From Lantana camara (taxonomy: Eukaryota; Streptophyta; Magnoliopsida; Lamiales; Verbenaceae): a DNA stretch of 64,000 nt. The number at the start of each line of letters is the position of its first letter. The stretch's first letter is position 1. The stretch covers positions 53,947,001 to 54,011,000 of the forward strand of contig CM074855.1 of assembly GCA_037501455.1 (NCBI GenBank), given 5' to 3'. The position numbers and the translations under genes were made by a program. Under the pieces are notes generated by a model that made no database searches, was not told where the DNA came from, and was given only the letters and a program-made list of their open reading frames with translations. Positions 37,711 through 48,468 of the stretch are shown piece by piece.

Positions 37711-40136
37711 TGTGGCGCCCTTGCCACATCCCGTACTGAGAAATACCCCGAGTGTTAGCTTTGGGCTTTCACTCGAGATCTTTCCCAGCGAACGACAAAC
37801 AAATAAACAAAAGCTAGCATAGCGGAAGCGTAAAAACAACAGTACTCAAACACATAAGTCAATTACAAGGCAGATAAGGCCGACGAAAAACGACAAACTA
37901 CAGAGGACAACTGTATTAGGTATATGTACATAGACTGTACATACTCAGTTTCCCACGAAGGAGAAATTCCAAAACAGTAACTCCGAAACAAACTATCTAA
38001 ACGGCCCTGGACGACCTAGACCAACGTGCTGCTTATTCACCTCTACCTGAAGCCAAAACCAGAAAACAAGGGACGTTAGTCAAACTGACTAAGTGAGAGA
38101 GTCATAAATATATATATATTTATATATAAAGCACAATTTGGTTCACGCTTTTTAGAACAAGATAACGTGTATGAAAGAATATCTTTTGGGTTTGAACGAA
38201 AACACTTGTGAACCAATAATCAAAACGATCGATCAATCACAATAACCCGGCGACTACGGGTGAGTTCTCCAACCTTTCACACCCTCAACACAAGAAACAC
38301 AAAATATAAACCAGCCTTCTCCCTCCAATTGTTAGTCGAGGTGCCCCCCAACCAACCACACGATCACACAGATAGGGGCAATATGCCCTGGCACCAATAA
38401 CCTCAGTCTATACGTAATGCAGTCAACCTCCGGCTACGTCCCGTATAGAGCTTCACAGAAGTACGTAGCAAGATCAGCCTTTGGCGCACACCTCCGGGCT
38501 TCACCCACTAGATACTTCGGGCCCATATTCCCCAAGGGCGTCCCCAAGGGTTCTATCAGATCACTACTCGCTTTTCAAAACAGTTTCACACTTTCAAACA
38601 CTTTCTTTTTTTTTAACCGTTTCACAGTTTAAAATCAAACTTTTCATTCACTCACGCGTATATATAATATAATAAGAACCCATTTTTAAAAGAAAATCCG
38701 AATTTTCAACAAAATACTAAAATATTATAAAACATCTAATAATATATATATAGTACCAACGGGTCAAAATCGAATTCAATAAATAAGAGTTGGGTTTTAA
38801 GAATATATTTATATTCACATAATATATGTTTTGGCCCCAGTCGAAAACATTTTCATCCCTCACCTTAAACTTCTCCAAAAGTTGAAACAAGACACGCCCG
38901 ACACGATCAGGGTACCTTCGTAGGAACACCTGTGACACACACATGACCTTAAATTATAACACGGCTGACTCGTACGACTATTACTAGACCACACTAGAAA
39001 TTTGGCATTTAAACAATTTAATTGAGCACAAAATAAAATTTAAATAATAGAAAAATTCATGTAATACTTTCAAAAATTGGATCATGTTTTCAGGAATAAA
39101 AGTCATTCAGAGTTTCCAGTATTAACACTAATACTTATAATACCATTTAAATTGATAGCTTGTGAGAATATTTCTAATATGGTTCCTACTGCAGTTCAAA
39201 GTTTATAATAGCATGATTCAGATTAACCAATTTACACGAAAGGAAACAAAACACAAGTATTTTAAATATATGCATACAAATAACGTAATAGAGGTTTAAT
39301 AATAGTTGTCACATTTGGTTTTATTTCCCAAAAAATCACTTATATATCCAAATATAAACACGAAAATATTTATATGAACCATTAACTTGAGGATTAATTT
39401 GTATTAGTATTATTTAGGACTTAAAGGGATTTGTCCATTAGTACTATTATACGCAGGTACTAAGATTATTCATAAATTTGCTAAATAGATTATTTCGTAA
39501 TCACTACTGCATATTGAAAAGTTACTCAAGGTAATTAGATTTCATAACTAATTTAATGTTAATTAGGCCCACAAAAATTATGCACATGTGATTTATTTGT
39601 TCTACTCATATCTTGACAAAAATTTCAACAAACAAAACAAGGTATCCCGTGGATTCATGTAATCTACGATATTAAATACTTAAGAAGGAATTCTACATTA
39701 ACTATGAAGCACAAGTTTTCATACCTTTCCAATCGCCTTTCGAAGTAGAACCACATGACTGTGCTTCCTATGCCTGTTATTATTCTAATTTTTTTTTTGT
39801 TTATTCGACTGAAATGGCATTCTTACCAATTTAATTGAATATGTTCTAAGAGTAGGGATACGTGGCCTATCAAGGAACATATTAGCGGCAAGGCTATACA
39901 ACTAGTGGTGTCAAAACTATGTCTAGCTATAATTTAAATTAATAAATCTTAATAACTAAGCAACTTTATAGATAAGTGATCCACGTGTTCCGAACGATAA
40001 TAGTAATAGAGAAGGAAAAATAATAAATAACTGAACCTAGGTACGTGCACATTATAAGTTGTCATCATTAACATATACATGCATTGCCCTAAATTTAATA
40101 TAGGTTTAATATTATTAAATAACACCAACAATTGAT

Positions 40137-40169
<33 letters not shown>

Positions 40170-40385
40170 CGTGAATTAATGATATTATTCTTAGCAATTT
40201 GATTGTTTAATATCAAATGACGATTTAAAATTAATTAAATGAATATTGTAACGTAAATTGTTCAATTTATTTTAGTTATAGAATAACGCTTAAACATATG
40301 AAGTACTTAGTCAAATTCGTAGACGTGTCCCGATATTTTAGTTAACTTACTCATTTTGATTTGGTTCGAAATCTGGGATGTTACA
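37711..40385 (-). repeat. C 5' LTR
   Basis: It begins TGTGGCGCCC at 37711 and ends GGGATGTTACA at 40385, collinear with 10858-13529. The AT tract near the dyad is shorter than in the 3' copy (about 38107-38127). Confidence 0.85.
38076..38092 (-). repeat. LTR dyad, C 5' LTR
   Basis: The 7-bp stem TTAGTCA/TGACTAA with loop AAC is unchanged between the two LTRs of C, although flanking bases have diverged. Confidence 0.6.
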
Positions 40386-40490
40386 ATGACTTAACGTAAT
40401 TCCACCCGTACGTGTTATTTGAATCATATTTCTTGTTACTGGTTTTATTAACGAATTACGTATATTGGAATTACGCCTGCCTGACTGCCT

Positions 40491-40493
<3 letters not shown>

Positions 40494-40537
<44 letters not shown>
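40494..40537. repeat. (TA)22 microsatellite in B 5' LTR
   Basis: A 44-nt TA run precedes the dyad. The same site in the 3' LTR of B (59988-59999) has only six TA units, so the tract expanded after insertion or contracted in the other copy. Confidence 0.9.
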
Positions 40538-40538
<1 letters not shown>

Positions 40539-40558
40539 GTGTGTTAACCCCTTCACTC

Positions 40559-40574
40559 AGTCAGTTGGCTGACT
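40559..40574 (+). repeat. LTR dyad, B 5' LTR
   Basis: AGTCAG (40559-40564) pairs with CTGACT (40569-40574) around the loop TTGG. CTGAC in the right arm fits a branch point, and the acceptor CTTGCAG ends at 40608. Confidence 0.6.
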
Positions 40575-40620
40575 CCTCCCTCTCATTGTTTTAGTGTCTG
40601 TCTTGCAGGCTCTGTGGTCA

Positions 40621-40893
40621 TTAGGCGGGAGTCTTTTAAAGTCTTTGATCGAGTCTTGGTCCTGTTTGCACTGCATCGTACCATACCTTTATTTCCTGCT
40701 TGTAACTGGGCTATGTAAGCCACTCTGTGTTGTTATTGCTTTATTGATTTCGGGACAGGTTAGGAAAGGTGTTTCTATTTAGTTGAACCCATACTTATAT
40801 TCTTGTGTTATACTGAATATGTTTGAATGATTCCATTGCTTTCACATTCTTTGTTTTGTTGAATTGATTGGTACAGGGTGTAGTCCCGCCTAA
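40621..40893 (+). repeat. Long-range inverted repeat, B 5' LTR
   Basis: TTAGGCGGGA (40621-40630) is the exact reverse complement of TCCCGCCTAA (40884-40893). Compared with the left-edge LTR, the outer C-G pair has become T-A on both arms. In the 3' LTR (60083-60092 and 60346-60355) one pair is broken by a G-to-A change. Confidence 0.5.
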
Positions 40894-41027
40894 CAGGTTG
40901 GTTTTTTTCTTTTCTATCTCTTTTTGCTGTGAGCTTGGTTTATGTATGGACTTTCCATTTCATGTGTGGACCGGGTTCATAGTGCGGGGGATGTGGGGCC
41001 CTCCGTTCGGGGTATCACATCCTAAGG

Positions 41028-41040
41028 TGGTATCAGAGCT
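41028..41040 (+). other. B primer-binding site (tRNA-iMet)
   Basis: TGGTATCAGAGCT lies 8 nt after the end of the 5' LTR. It complements the 3' end of plant initiator tRNA-Met and fixes the plus orientation of B. Confidence 0.9.
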
Positions 41041-44000
41041 CCAGGTTACAAAACCGGAGTTCTAGTGTCGTATCCTGTCGAGTCTAGGTCATTAGGCTTA
41101 GGAACTACCTGTCAATGTGCGCATTGCATTACACTTGAGCCTCGAATTGAATTCCTTTCAGGACCTTGTTGGATTATATACCATATTTTGCATCAGTTTG
41201 TGGCCTTGGTGTTGATTATGTGTCATGAGCATGCTCTAATCGCATGCATTTATTCTCGAATGGAGTTGTAAATTATAGGTTACTTAGATAACATCAAACC
41301 ACGCCCAATCTCTATGACAACAACGAGCTACCACAAGCTCTACTTTCAAGCATGGGAGATATAGAAATGCACCGGGGAATTTCATAGAAGAATTCGATGA
41401 TCATGACCATTCCTCAATGGAGCTACGGTTTGAAAGCTAGAATCCGGAATGGAAGGTCGATTGTGGGAAAGTTCACAAGTTTTGTGGAAGTTAGTGAACG
41501 TTCAATGAAATAGTGGTGGGGTGTATGGTGATTACGACTCATAAGAATTAACAAATACATCCACATTACACTAGTTAGTCAACCGGATTCAACAGGATTG
41601 TCTAACCCAAGGAATGGAGTGAACAAAATCTCGAAGGTACTTTAGTTTGAGGTTCGGATCAACGAAGAGGTGATGGTGATCAAGAGGACTAGAGGCAAAA
41701 ATCGATTATCGAGAGATAAGCAACAAAGGTCGTTAAGGATAAGTCTCTAAGTGAATCGAGCTAATTGGTTTCAAGTTTGGAGTAGAAGATTTGGGATATA
41801 TCCTGATTTGTGAATGACGAGTGAGATAAATCGGCAAAGTAGAACTTCTAAATAAATCAAGTTTTAGAAGCTGAGTACGGGAAGAAGGAAAAGAAGAGGA
41901 AATGGGGATACTTCGGGGTTCCGAGTAAGGAAGAAGCTGGATTTGAAAAGAATTAAAGAAAGTCAATCCAACATGGTGAACGCAAACGTATGAAAGGCAA
42001 CAATGCTAAAGGTTTTATCTTCGACCACATTAGGATTTATCTTCCAGATCCAAGCTAAATTGTCGTGTTGTGAGGTTGAATTGGGAGATATAGAGCAACA
42101 AATGGAAATGATAAAGAAAGGCAAAGAGCTTTTGGGGAAAATCGGGTTTAAGCAATCAGAGAATTAGTTCTTTCCATTAATCTGAGCTCATAAAGTATAA
42201 GTCAAGGGAACGTTAATCAAGGTGTAGAAGACTTTGGTTTTGAGAAATTGTAATATCGGACTATGGGGACACACAAATTGATACAAGGAAAACTTATGAA
42301 GATTTTGAAGACCGTGGGAAAAATGAGAGATGATCAACATGTTCAAACCGAACTGTAATTTAGAAGATGAAGAACGAGTTACCGAGATAAAGCTGACCAC
42401 TACGATGACAGGTGTATTGCATTCATGGCACATGCATCATACGCCGCCTTAAATTATTTAATTTCCTTTATCTTTATGTGCGTACATCCTTAATTGATAT
42501 AATTGCCCAATGTGTTGCATCTTTGATTGCTTGTTACGTCCATTGGCATCTTAATACCACATGCATTGTTTAGTATTTACTTGATAGGAAATTTCTCCCA
42601 TTCATCGAGTGTTACCCCGACTGGGTCTTACCCGAATCAAGACAAGAAGATTGTTAGATCGCAAGTTATATGGAATGAAGGGGAAAGAAAAATACGGAGA
42701 CCCGGATAGTAGAACTGGATCTTGGAATGAACGAAGTAGGTTGTTGTCCCTACCAAACCTTTCAAAGTGAATGTGAGCAAGATGACCGGGCACATAGCTA
42801 AGCTAGAACCACCTATACTGAACGAGCTAAGTTGAAGAGGTTGGGAATCCTTGATTCATGAAGCGAAGAAATGAATTCAATAAATAAGAATAGAAATTTT
42901 TAAGGGGGATAGCCGACCGGGAGATGGATTGAATTCACAATTTTGCTTGAATGGGTCACTTCTAGTAGGAACAATGGAAATGCAAGAATCAATAGGTAAC
43001 AAGATTCTACAAAAGTGGCAAAAGAAGAAATGGGAGATCTAGCACTCGATGTATTTTCAAAAGTGATAGTGAATGAAGCTTTGAGAATAATATTGGAGGG
43101 ATAAGTTCTTCGGGAGATGAAGATATGAATTCAAGGAATGTTTAAGATTTGGAACTATAAGACAGGGTAAAAGATTGATCGTTGGTAACTTCGGCCGGAG
43201 AATCAGCCTTGCCAATTTCTTACTATGGGATTTACAAACTAAATCTACAAGGTTGAAAAGATCGTATATGACATAATGTATCTCATGCATTGAAGATGAT
43301 AGGACCGTAAAGGGAATTTCTAGAATTGGTAAGAAGGATGATGGGTAAAGAGGTCCGATCGAATTATCATATTCCATGATAGACGAAGTTAGAATTGATT
43401 CAAGTGTCGAAAATGAGAGTTAATTCAACCGGGCGTTAGAACAGGAATACCTAGAAGAAAATACATAACATGAAAGGATGGGTTACCGTCTTGTCTATCG
43501 TTTCCATGATTAATCGGGGATGTTATTAGGATTGGAGTATGGAATTTGAGCTACTAAAGATTAGCTCAAGTATTCGAGTTGGAGACTAGAACTCAAGAAA
43601 TTAAAGGCTAGCTTGAGCAACAAAGAAGGTCGAATGCGATTCGAGGTGGACAATGAGCTAATTGGGTTAAGTTCAAGTACACACTAAAATTTGGAGTTTC
43701 GGACCGCATTGTTTAGAAGGGATAAGGGAAAAGATTATGGAAGGAAGACTGAGTGTTCATTTAAGTAATGAACATATTGGGGATTTCAATACGTGACACA
43801 AACGGTAGAGGAATGCCCAAGAGCAAATCAAGTGATTGAATCGGAGCACTACAATGGAAAATTCCCAAAATAACTGTGAACGGTACATCAACCATCCATG
43901 GCATATGCATACATGCAACTTTAGTTCGAATAATTTGATGATACTAAGTGCTTTGATTGCTTGTTGTATTAATTGCTTTTCTATGATTGATACTCGATGT

Positions 44001-44100
44001 ATTTGATATCTTCCACTTGTTTCTTCTGTGGTTGTTACGTGACTGTTTATTTAAGTGTTGTTTTGAGAGCTTGAGAGTTTCTTTTTCTTTGTGTTGGAGG
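41041..44100 (+). other. B internal domain, noncoding
   Basis: About 3 kb with no gag, protease, RT or integrase signature in any frame; the longest open frame is about 106 codons and matches nothing I know. The first 100 nt after the PBS align by eye with the equivalent region of F (CAAAACCG, GAGTCT, TCTAGGTC and GCGCATTGCATT recur in order). This supports common descent of the two coding-less elements. Confidence 0.7.
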
Positions 44101-44205
44101 GACGGGGTTCTCTCATTATCTGTTTGAGAGACGGGGTGCTCTCACTAGTTGTTCGAGAGACGGGGTTCTCTCGTTGTTTGTTTGAGAGACGGGGTCCTCT
44201 CTCTT
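44101..44205 (+). repeat. 29-bp hairpin array in B
   Basis: Four tandem units start at 44101, 44130, 44159 and 44188 (GACGGGG, period 29). Each is a near-palindrome of the form GAGAGACGGGGTTCTCTC, exact at 44155-44172. Unit spacers are TTGTTTG-like. The same 18-mer occurs in sense orientation in F (22628-22645). Confidence 0.8.
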
Positions 44206-44398
44206 TGTTGTACTACCTGCTTTGTTTGATAGAATTTCGGGTGTTTAGGCTTCGGTGAGTTAAGGGTCGTGACTTAACAACAACTGAAGACCCCTTGTTG
44301 CTTGAAGACCTTTTCCGAACTAATTCCTGATGGGGAGTTGCTAGCCCGCGTGGGATGAACACGGGCGAGCTGCTTAAGAGTCCAGAACTCGAGGCAGT

Positions 44399-44434
44399 GG
44401 ACCTCGGGACCAGGTCCTCTTAGGGGGAAGAGGT
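44399..44434 (+). other. B PPT and PPT-proximal hairpin
   Basis: The polypurine tract AGGGGGAAGAGG occupies 44422-44433 and directly precedes the 3' LTR. Just upstream, GGACCT (44399-44404) pairs with AGGTCC (44412-44417). The stem is extended by a G-C pair after one mismatch and the loop contains GGGA. Confidence 0.75.
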
Positions 44435-45714
44435 TGTGACACCCCGAATTCTTGGCCGTACAGGTACGCGCGCAACACGTGTGAGTTTTTAGATTTAGGA
44501 TTTATTGGATTCTTTTTTCTACCTAATTGTGTTATTTTAATTCCCTTCACTTGAATACCTGCAATTATAAGATTTAAATTTTCTAGTCTTTGTGAAATTT
44601 ATTACGTGAATTGTATATTTATTTCTCTGAGCAAGATTAAGTGTTTAAATGAATTTCAATTGTAAGAATTCTATGCCTATTTGTCCTTAATTGAAGCTTT
44701 GTATAACTTTTGGACTTAATTGATAATTTCTTAAGGACTTATTCGTAACTTTTATAAATTCAGTACCTAATTGCATAACTTTATATTTGTTAAGGACTTA
44801 GTTCCAATTTCCCCTCTTTTCTACCCCTTCTTGCACGATATGTATACATACACACACATACACTTATTTTCTTCTTATTTTAACAAACAAGACACACACT
44901 CCATTTCTTTCCCTCCCCCTTTCGATTTGTTAGGAGAAGCCAAGAGCCAAGTTTCATTGTGACAGCCCGGTTCGGGATCGGATCAATAAAGGTAAGCTAA
45001 GGGCAACGTAAGGGCATTTATAGAACTTGATCCGTATTTAAAACAATTTATATCATGCATCCCTACATGAAATGTGTGCTCATATGTGATATTAAGTGAC
45101 TAAAAGGGGGGAAAACTACCTTTAAACCCTAAGAGCACTATTTATTTCCGAACCAGCATTATACCGTTTTATTCAGGAGACCTTAAAGAACCTATACCTA
45201 TCTTCTTAGAATATTTCAACTCTCTTTTCAATGCTTTGAGGTTTCGTTTATGTGTCCAGAGCAATTTAAGAAATTATTTTCAAATAAAAATTTCCGTCGG
45301 TAAGAAATATTTCCTTCGTTAGAATGATTTAGCCTTGAGATCATCACCATAACGTTCCTCGATTTTTTCTACATTTTTGGAAAGCCTTTTGGACCTTCAT
45401 ATCTTATCCTAGTATTTATTTCATAATTTAATTAATTTTCGAAATTCAAGAAAATCAAATCTTCCGAAGCTTATAACTTTTAAACCGTACGTCCGATTTT
45501 GACCCATGAGTAACCGTTTCGAAGCTAATTTTATTTCCTAGATCTTGGGCACTTTTCCAACATCAAAAATACGAAGGAGAAAGGTGGAATTACCAGAATA
45601 CCCCTGCTGTGACAATTATGTAAAGAAGGAAACCTATTTTTGGAAATTTCACAAAATACCCCACCTTAAGCCCCTAAAATAAATATTATTTGCACTCTAG
45701 TCCTTCCCTACAAC

Positions 45715-45722
45715 TATAAATA
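45715..45722 (+). promoter_or_regulatory. Candidate TATA box, D 5' LTR
   Basis: TATAAATA sits 757 bp into the LTR and about 65 nt before donor 1, giving a short first exon. The same box is at the equivalent place in the 3' LTR (about 55055). Confidence 0.45.
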
Positions 45723-46239
45723 AGTGTGTTGGGGTCTCATTTCTCCCCCACACCAGCCATTCTCACGCCACACTCTCTCCCCCTAAGGTTAGTTTTGTTA
45801 TTTTTTTTTTTTATTATGTTTTAATTAGTTTAATTTATGTTTTATTTTATGTTTTAATTTATTTATTAATTATGCTAGGTTTAGGATTTAATTTATGTTT
45901 TATTTTATGCATGAATTATGTGATTTAATTTATGTTTTTAAATATTCATGAATTTATGAATTATATTCTTATAGTATAGTTTATTATGAAATGTGTTACA
46001 TAATTTAATTTTGTGACAAATTAATTATGTGACAATTATGCTAGCATGTTATATGTTACATTTTAATTATTTTATGATCATATTTAGGTAATTTAATTTA
46101 TTTCATGATTTAATTAAATGTTACATGTTATTTAATGTTACATAATTAAAGTATAACCTATAGTTTTAAATGTTACATGTTTAATTAATTGTTACATAAT
46201 TACTTGACCAATTGATATATGTTATGGTATACATGTATA

Positions 46240-46545
46240 ATATACGTAGACGTATTTGATTCCAATATGTATAAATACGTGTGTACTTTCGTATAAATAC
46301 TATGTGTATTTCCTTAATAAATACGTATGTACTTTTGTATAAATACCGTATGTATTCTAGTATAAATACCGCATGTATTCTTGTATAAATACTGTATGTA
46401 CCTTGTATAAATACTGTACAAATACGGTAGGTATCCCCGTATAAATACCGTATACATACAGTATAAGTACCGTATATATACTATATAAATACACGTATAC
46501 ATACAGTATAAGTACAGTGTACATACAGTATATATACCGTATACC
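46240..46545. repeat. Degenerate GTATAAATAC tandem repeats in D 5' LTR
   Basis: About 15 copies of GTATAAATAC/GTATACATAC-like units with irregular 20-25-bp spacing. They make a low-complexity minus-strand frame rich in Tyr and Ile that I do not regard as a gene. The 3' LTR copy is at about 55600-55885. Confidence 0.75.
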
Positions 46546-46555
46546 TGAATAGTGA

Positions 46556-46630
46556 CCTTTGACCTTGACCTTTGACCCTTGACCTTTGACTTTGACTTTT
46601 GATTTTGACCTTGACCAAGAATTTTGACTT
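46556..46630 (+). promoter_or_regulatory. TTGAC (W-box) cluster, D 5' LTR
   Basis: Nine TTGAC cores lie within about 75 bp, most as TTGACC or TTGACT. WRKY factors bind TTGAC(C/T). The cluster recurs in the 3' LTR at about 55895-55970. Confidence 0.5.
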
Positions 46631-46961
46631 TCAACCTAATTGATCATTTCAAAGAGACGAATTCAACGGTCAAAGCCTTTTTCGAAAATTCTAAAAAACA
46701 AGGGATCAAAGTAGGTTTCAAAGTTCACATTAGGGTTGTTCTAAGACCCTAAGAACATACCCCTAAGCTTTTGACACGAACTTTCTTATGAGACTAATCG
46801 TTTGCCCGAATTCTTTCTTCGGGAAAGATTATCCCTTGTTTAAATGTGCCGCATTCTTTTCAATCTTATACTCCAATAATTGACTATCCGCACTCAATCA
46901 TGCATCATTAATCATGTGTGGGGCTTAGATCCTTAAGCTTATGGTAGTCTGTCACTTACAG

Positions 46962-47043
46962 GAGATAATACCGAGCTCTGGGATCCGCAGGGTACCGTGT
47001 GAACCCTGTCTTCTACCAACTATCAACTTATCTAAATAAATAG
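46962..47043 (+). other. D LTR leader exon 2-like block (82 nt)
   Basis: Acceptor CTGTCACTTACAG ends at 46961 and donor ATAG|GTGAGG starts at 47044. Introns would be 45788-46961 (1174 nt) and 47044-47899 (856 nt, ending GGTTTCAG). Confidence 0.55.
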
Positions 47044-47847
47044 GTGAGGTTTAAACTATTTCAACTGGAACTATGAATATTCTTATGTATTCAAATGATT
47101 TCAAAATCAACTCATCCGAGTTCAAAGATTCTTATCTGTCAAGTTAAACGTTTTCCCGTTTTGGGATAATGCTCCAAGTTTAAAGCTAATGATCTCTGAT
47201 AAACGTTCTGTTCAATGTTATACTGCTTTGATTAAAGGTTCAGTCTTCTGAGCTCTGTGTGCTTAGGCACTTTTGTTATCTTGAATGCAAGCTTTGGAAA
47301 TTTTGCTATGTTGGGCCCTGGCGGTATGGTTAGTAGTAGACCGGGAGGCGTGCGCCAATGGCTACTATGATACCGGCCGCCGTACTGACCTTGGTGATGG
47401 TTTAATCGTAGGTTGGTTACTCCACATCGAAGGTCGGGAGAGGTGGTAAATTCCTCCCGTTTCGCACGTCACCGCGGGGTAGCTCCCTGGGCGCGACAAT
47501 AAGGGGAGAAGGGGTCGTGCATGTGATTATGGGTGTTGGGATCCTAATGGATCACGATACCAACTTTGTAAATGTTTTTGAGGAGTAAAGGATGGATATG
47601 GCCTAGCTTGCGGGCAAATTTTGGTTTTAAAGTCTGGTTCATATTTTTGAAAATATCCCGTATCCTGTTTCCCCGTTTATATAAAGTATGTATGAACCAG
47701 AACCTCTGATATGTGTGCTTGTGTGTGCTTGTGAAAAATCCCATTTCAAGATAAAAGAGTTATTTTTCCGGTTTGAGAAAAGTTACTAAGAAAACGTTTC
47801 AAAACCCCACAAGTTCAACTATTCTTTATTTCTACGAATTATCTCAC

Positions 47848-47864
47848 TTAGTGCCTTTGACTAA
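47848..47864 (+). repeat. LTR dyad, D 5' LTR
   Basis: TTAGT (47848-47852) and ACTAA (47860-47864). In the 3' LTR (57187-57203) the stem is 6 bp, TTAGTC/GACTAA; one base change (C to G) shortened it here. Confidence 0.55.
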
Positions 47865-48348
47865 TACCTCCACCCTGTTTTCTGACCTCATGGTTTCAGG
47901 TAGGCAGCCCGGCGCTTCCTAGAGGTATCTTGAAGCTGTAGGAGATCTTTTGTTAAGTCAGGATTGCTAGTTACTTTTCCTTTGTCCTGCATAGTCGTGG
48001 TTACCTCTACCTTTACGTTGCATGTTTTACTATGAGAACTTGTTCAGGCTACGACCTGAATTACTTGGACTCCGTTTTTATTATGTTCCTTTGTTTCCTA
48101 TTGGACTAAGGTTTTATGTTAATATTATGGCTACTTGTTTCTGTGGTTATGCATATACTACTGTGTTGCATTCATGTTTTCAAAAGTTTAAAATTATTCT
48201 GAAATTCCGCTGCGTTGGCAACACTGGTTACTCTGATCTTTGTTATGTTCTGTCCGTTCGCCGAAGTATCTCTCGAGTAATAAAGCTTCCTAGTTACTTG
48301 GGTGATACAACGGTGCGGGGTTGTGGCGTTGGGGGGCTACAGCTAAGG

Positions 48349-48361
48349 TGGTATCAGAGCC
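48349..48361 (+). other. D primer-binding site (tRNA-iMet)
   Basis: TGGTATCAGAGCC, 7 nt after the end of the 5' LTR. Confidence 0.92.
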
Positions 48362-48468
48362 TCAGGTTTAGTAAGAAGAGACTTAACTTGGGAGCTCGGA
48401 GCATAGAGGATGTTTTGAGTTTGCTTGCTCTACATCTTGGTATTCATATCTGTGCTTACTCTGTAGTT

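Larger units (their letters stand above)
10858..40385 (-). mobile_element. C: Ty3/gypsy Tekay chromovirus, minus strand, host of E and F
   Basis: This is a full-length element in the 5' LTR of B, flanked by ATGAC (10853-10857 and 40386-40390). Its 5' LTR is 37711-40385 (2675 bp) and its 3' LTR 10858-13529 (2672 bp). The PBS is at 37693-37704 and the PPT at 14504-14520. Gag is at the right and pol at the left, cut apart by F. Without E and F the element is about 10.1 kb. The LTRs differ by roughly 3-4% in the stretches I compared by eye, so it is older than D. Confidence 0.9.
8156..41019 (+). repeat. B 5' LTR (interrupted by C at 10858-40385)
   Basis: The LTR begins TGTGACATCCC at 8156, stops at the target site ATGAC (10853-10857), resumes at 40391 and ends GGTATCACA at 41019. 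The order is TATATATAC (8565-8573), donor 1 GAG|GTAAGA (8755), acceptor 1 (10077), exon-like block, donor 2, TA repeat, dyad and acceptor 2 (40608). Confidence 0.85.
44958..48341 (+). repeat. D 5' LTR
   Basis: It begins TGTGACAGCCC and ends GGGGGGCTACA. In order: TATAAATA at 45715-45722, donor 1 TAAG|GTTAGT (45788), a GTATAAATAC repeat tract, a TTGAC cluster, acceptor 1 (46961), donor 2 (47044), dyad, acceptor 2 (47899). Confidence 0.93.

Noticed and set aside
43057..43377. 106-codon minus frame in the internal domain of B
   Set aside because: Antisense to the element, no motif; typical length for chance in this composition.
46314..46634. 106-codon minus frame rich in Tyr and Ile in the D LTR (also 55653-55973)
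   Set aside because: It is produced by the GTATAAATAC tandem repeats and the TTGAC run; low complexity, antisense to the element.
48022..48468. Open frame upstream of the pre-gag ATG, reading from the 5' LTR through the PBS
   Set aside because: The Tyr/Phe-rich part is LTR and PBS sequence; I start the pre-gag frame at 48469, where the composition changes.
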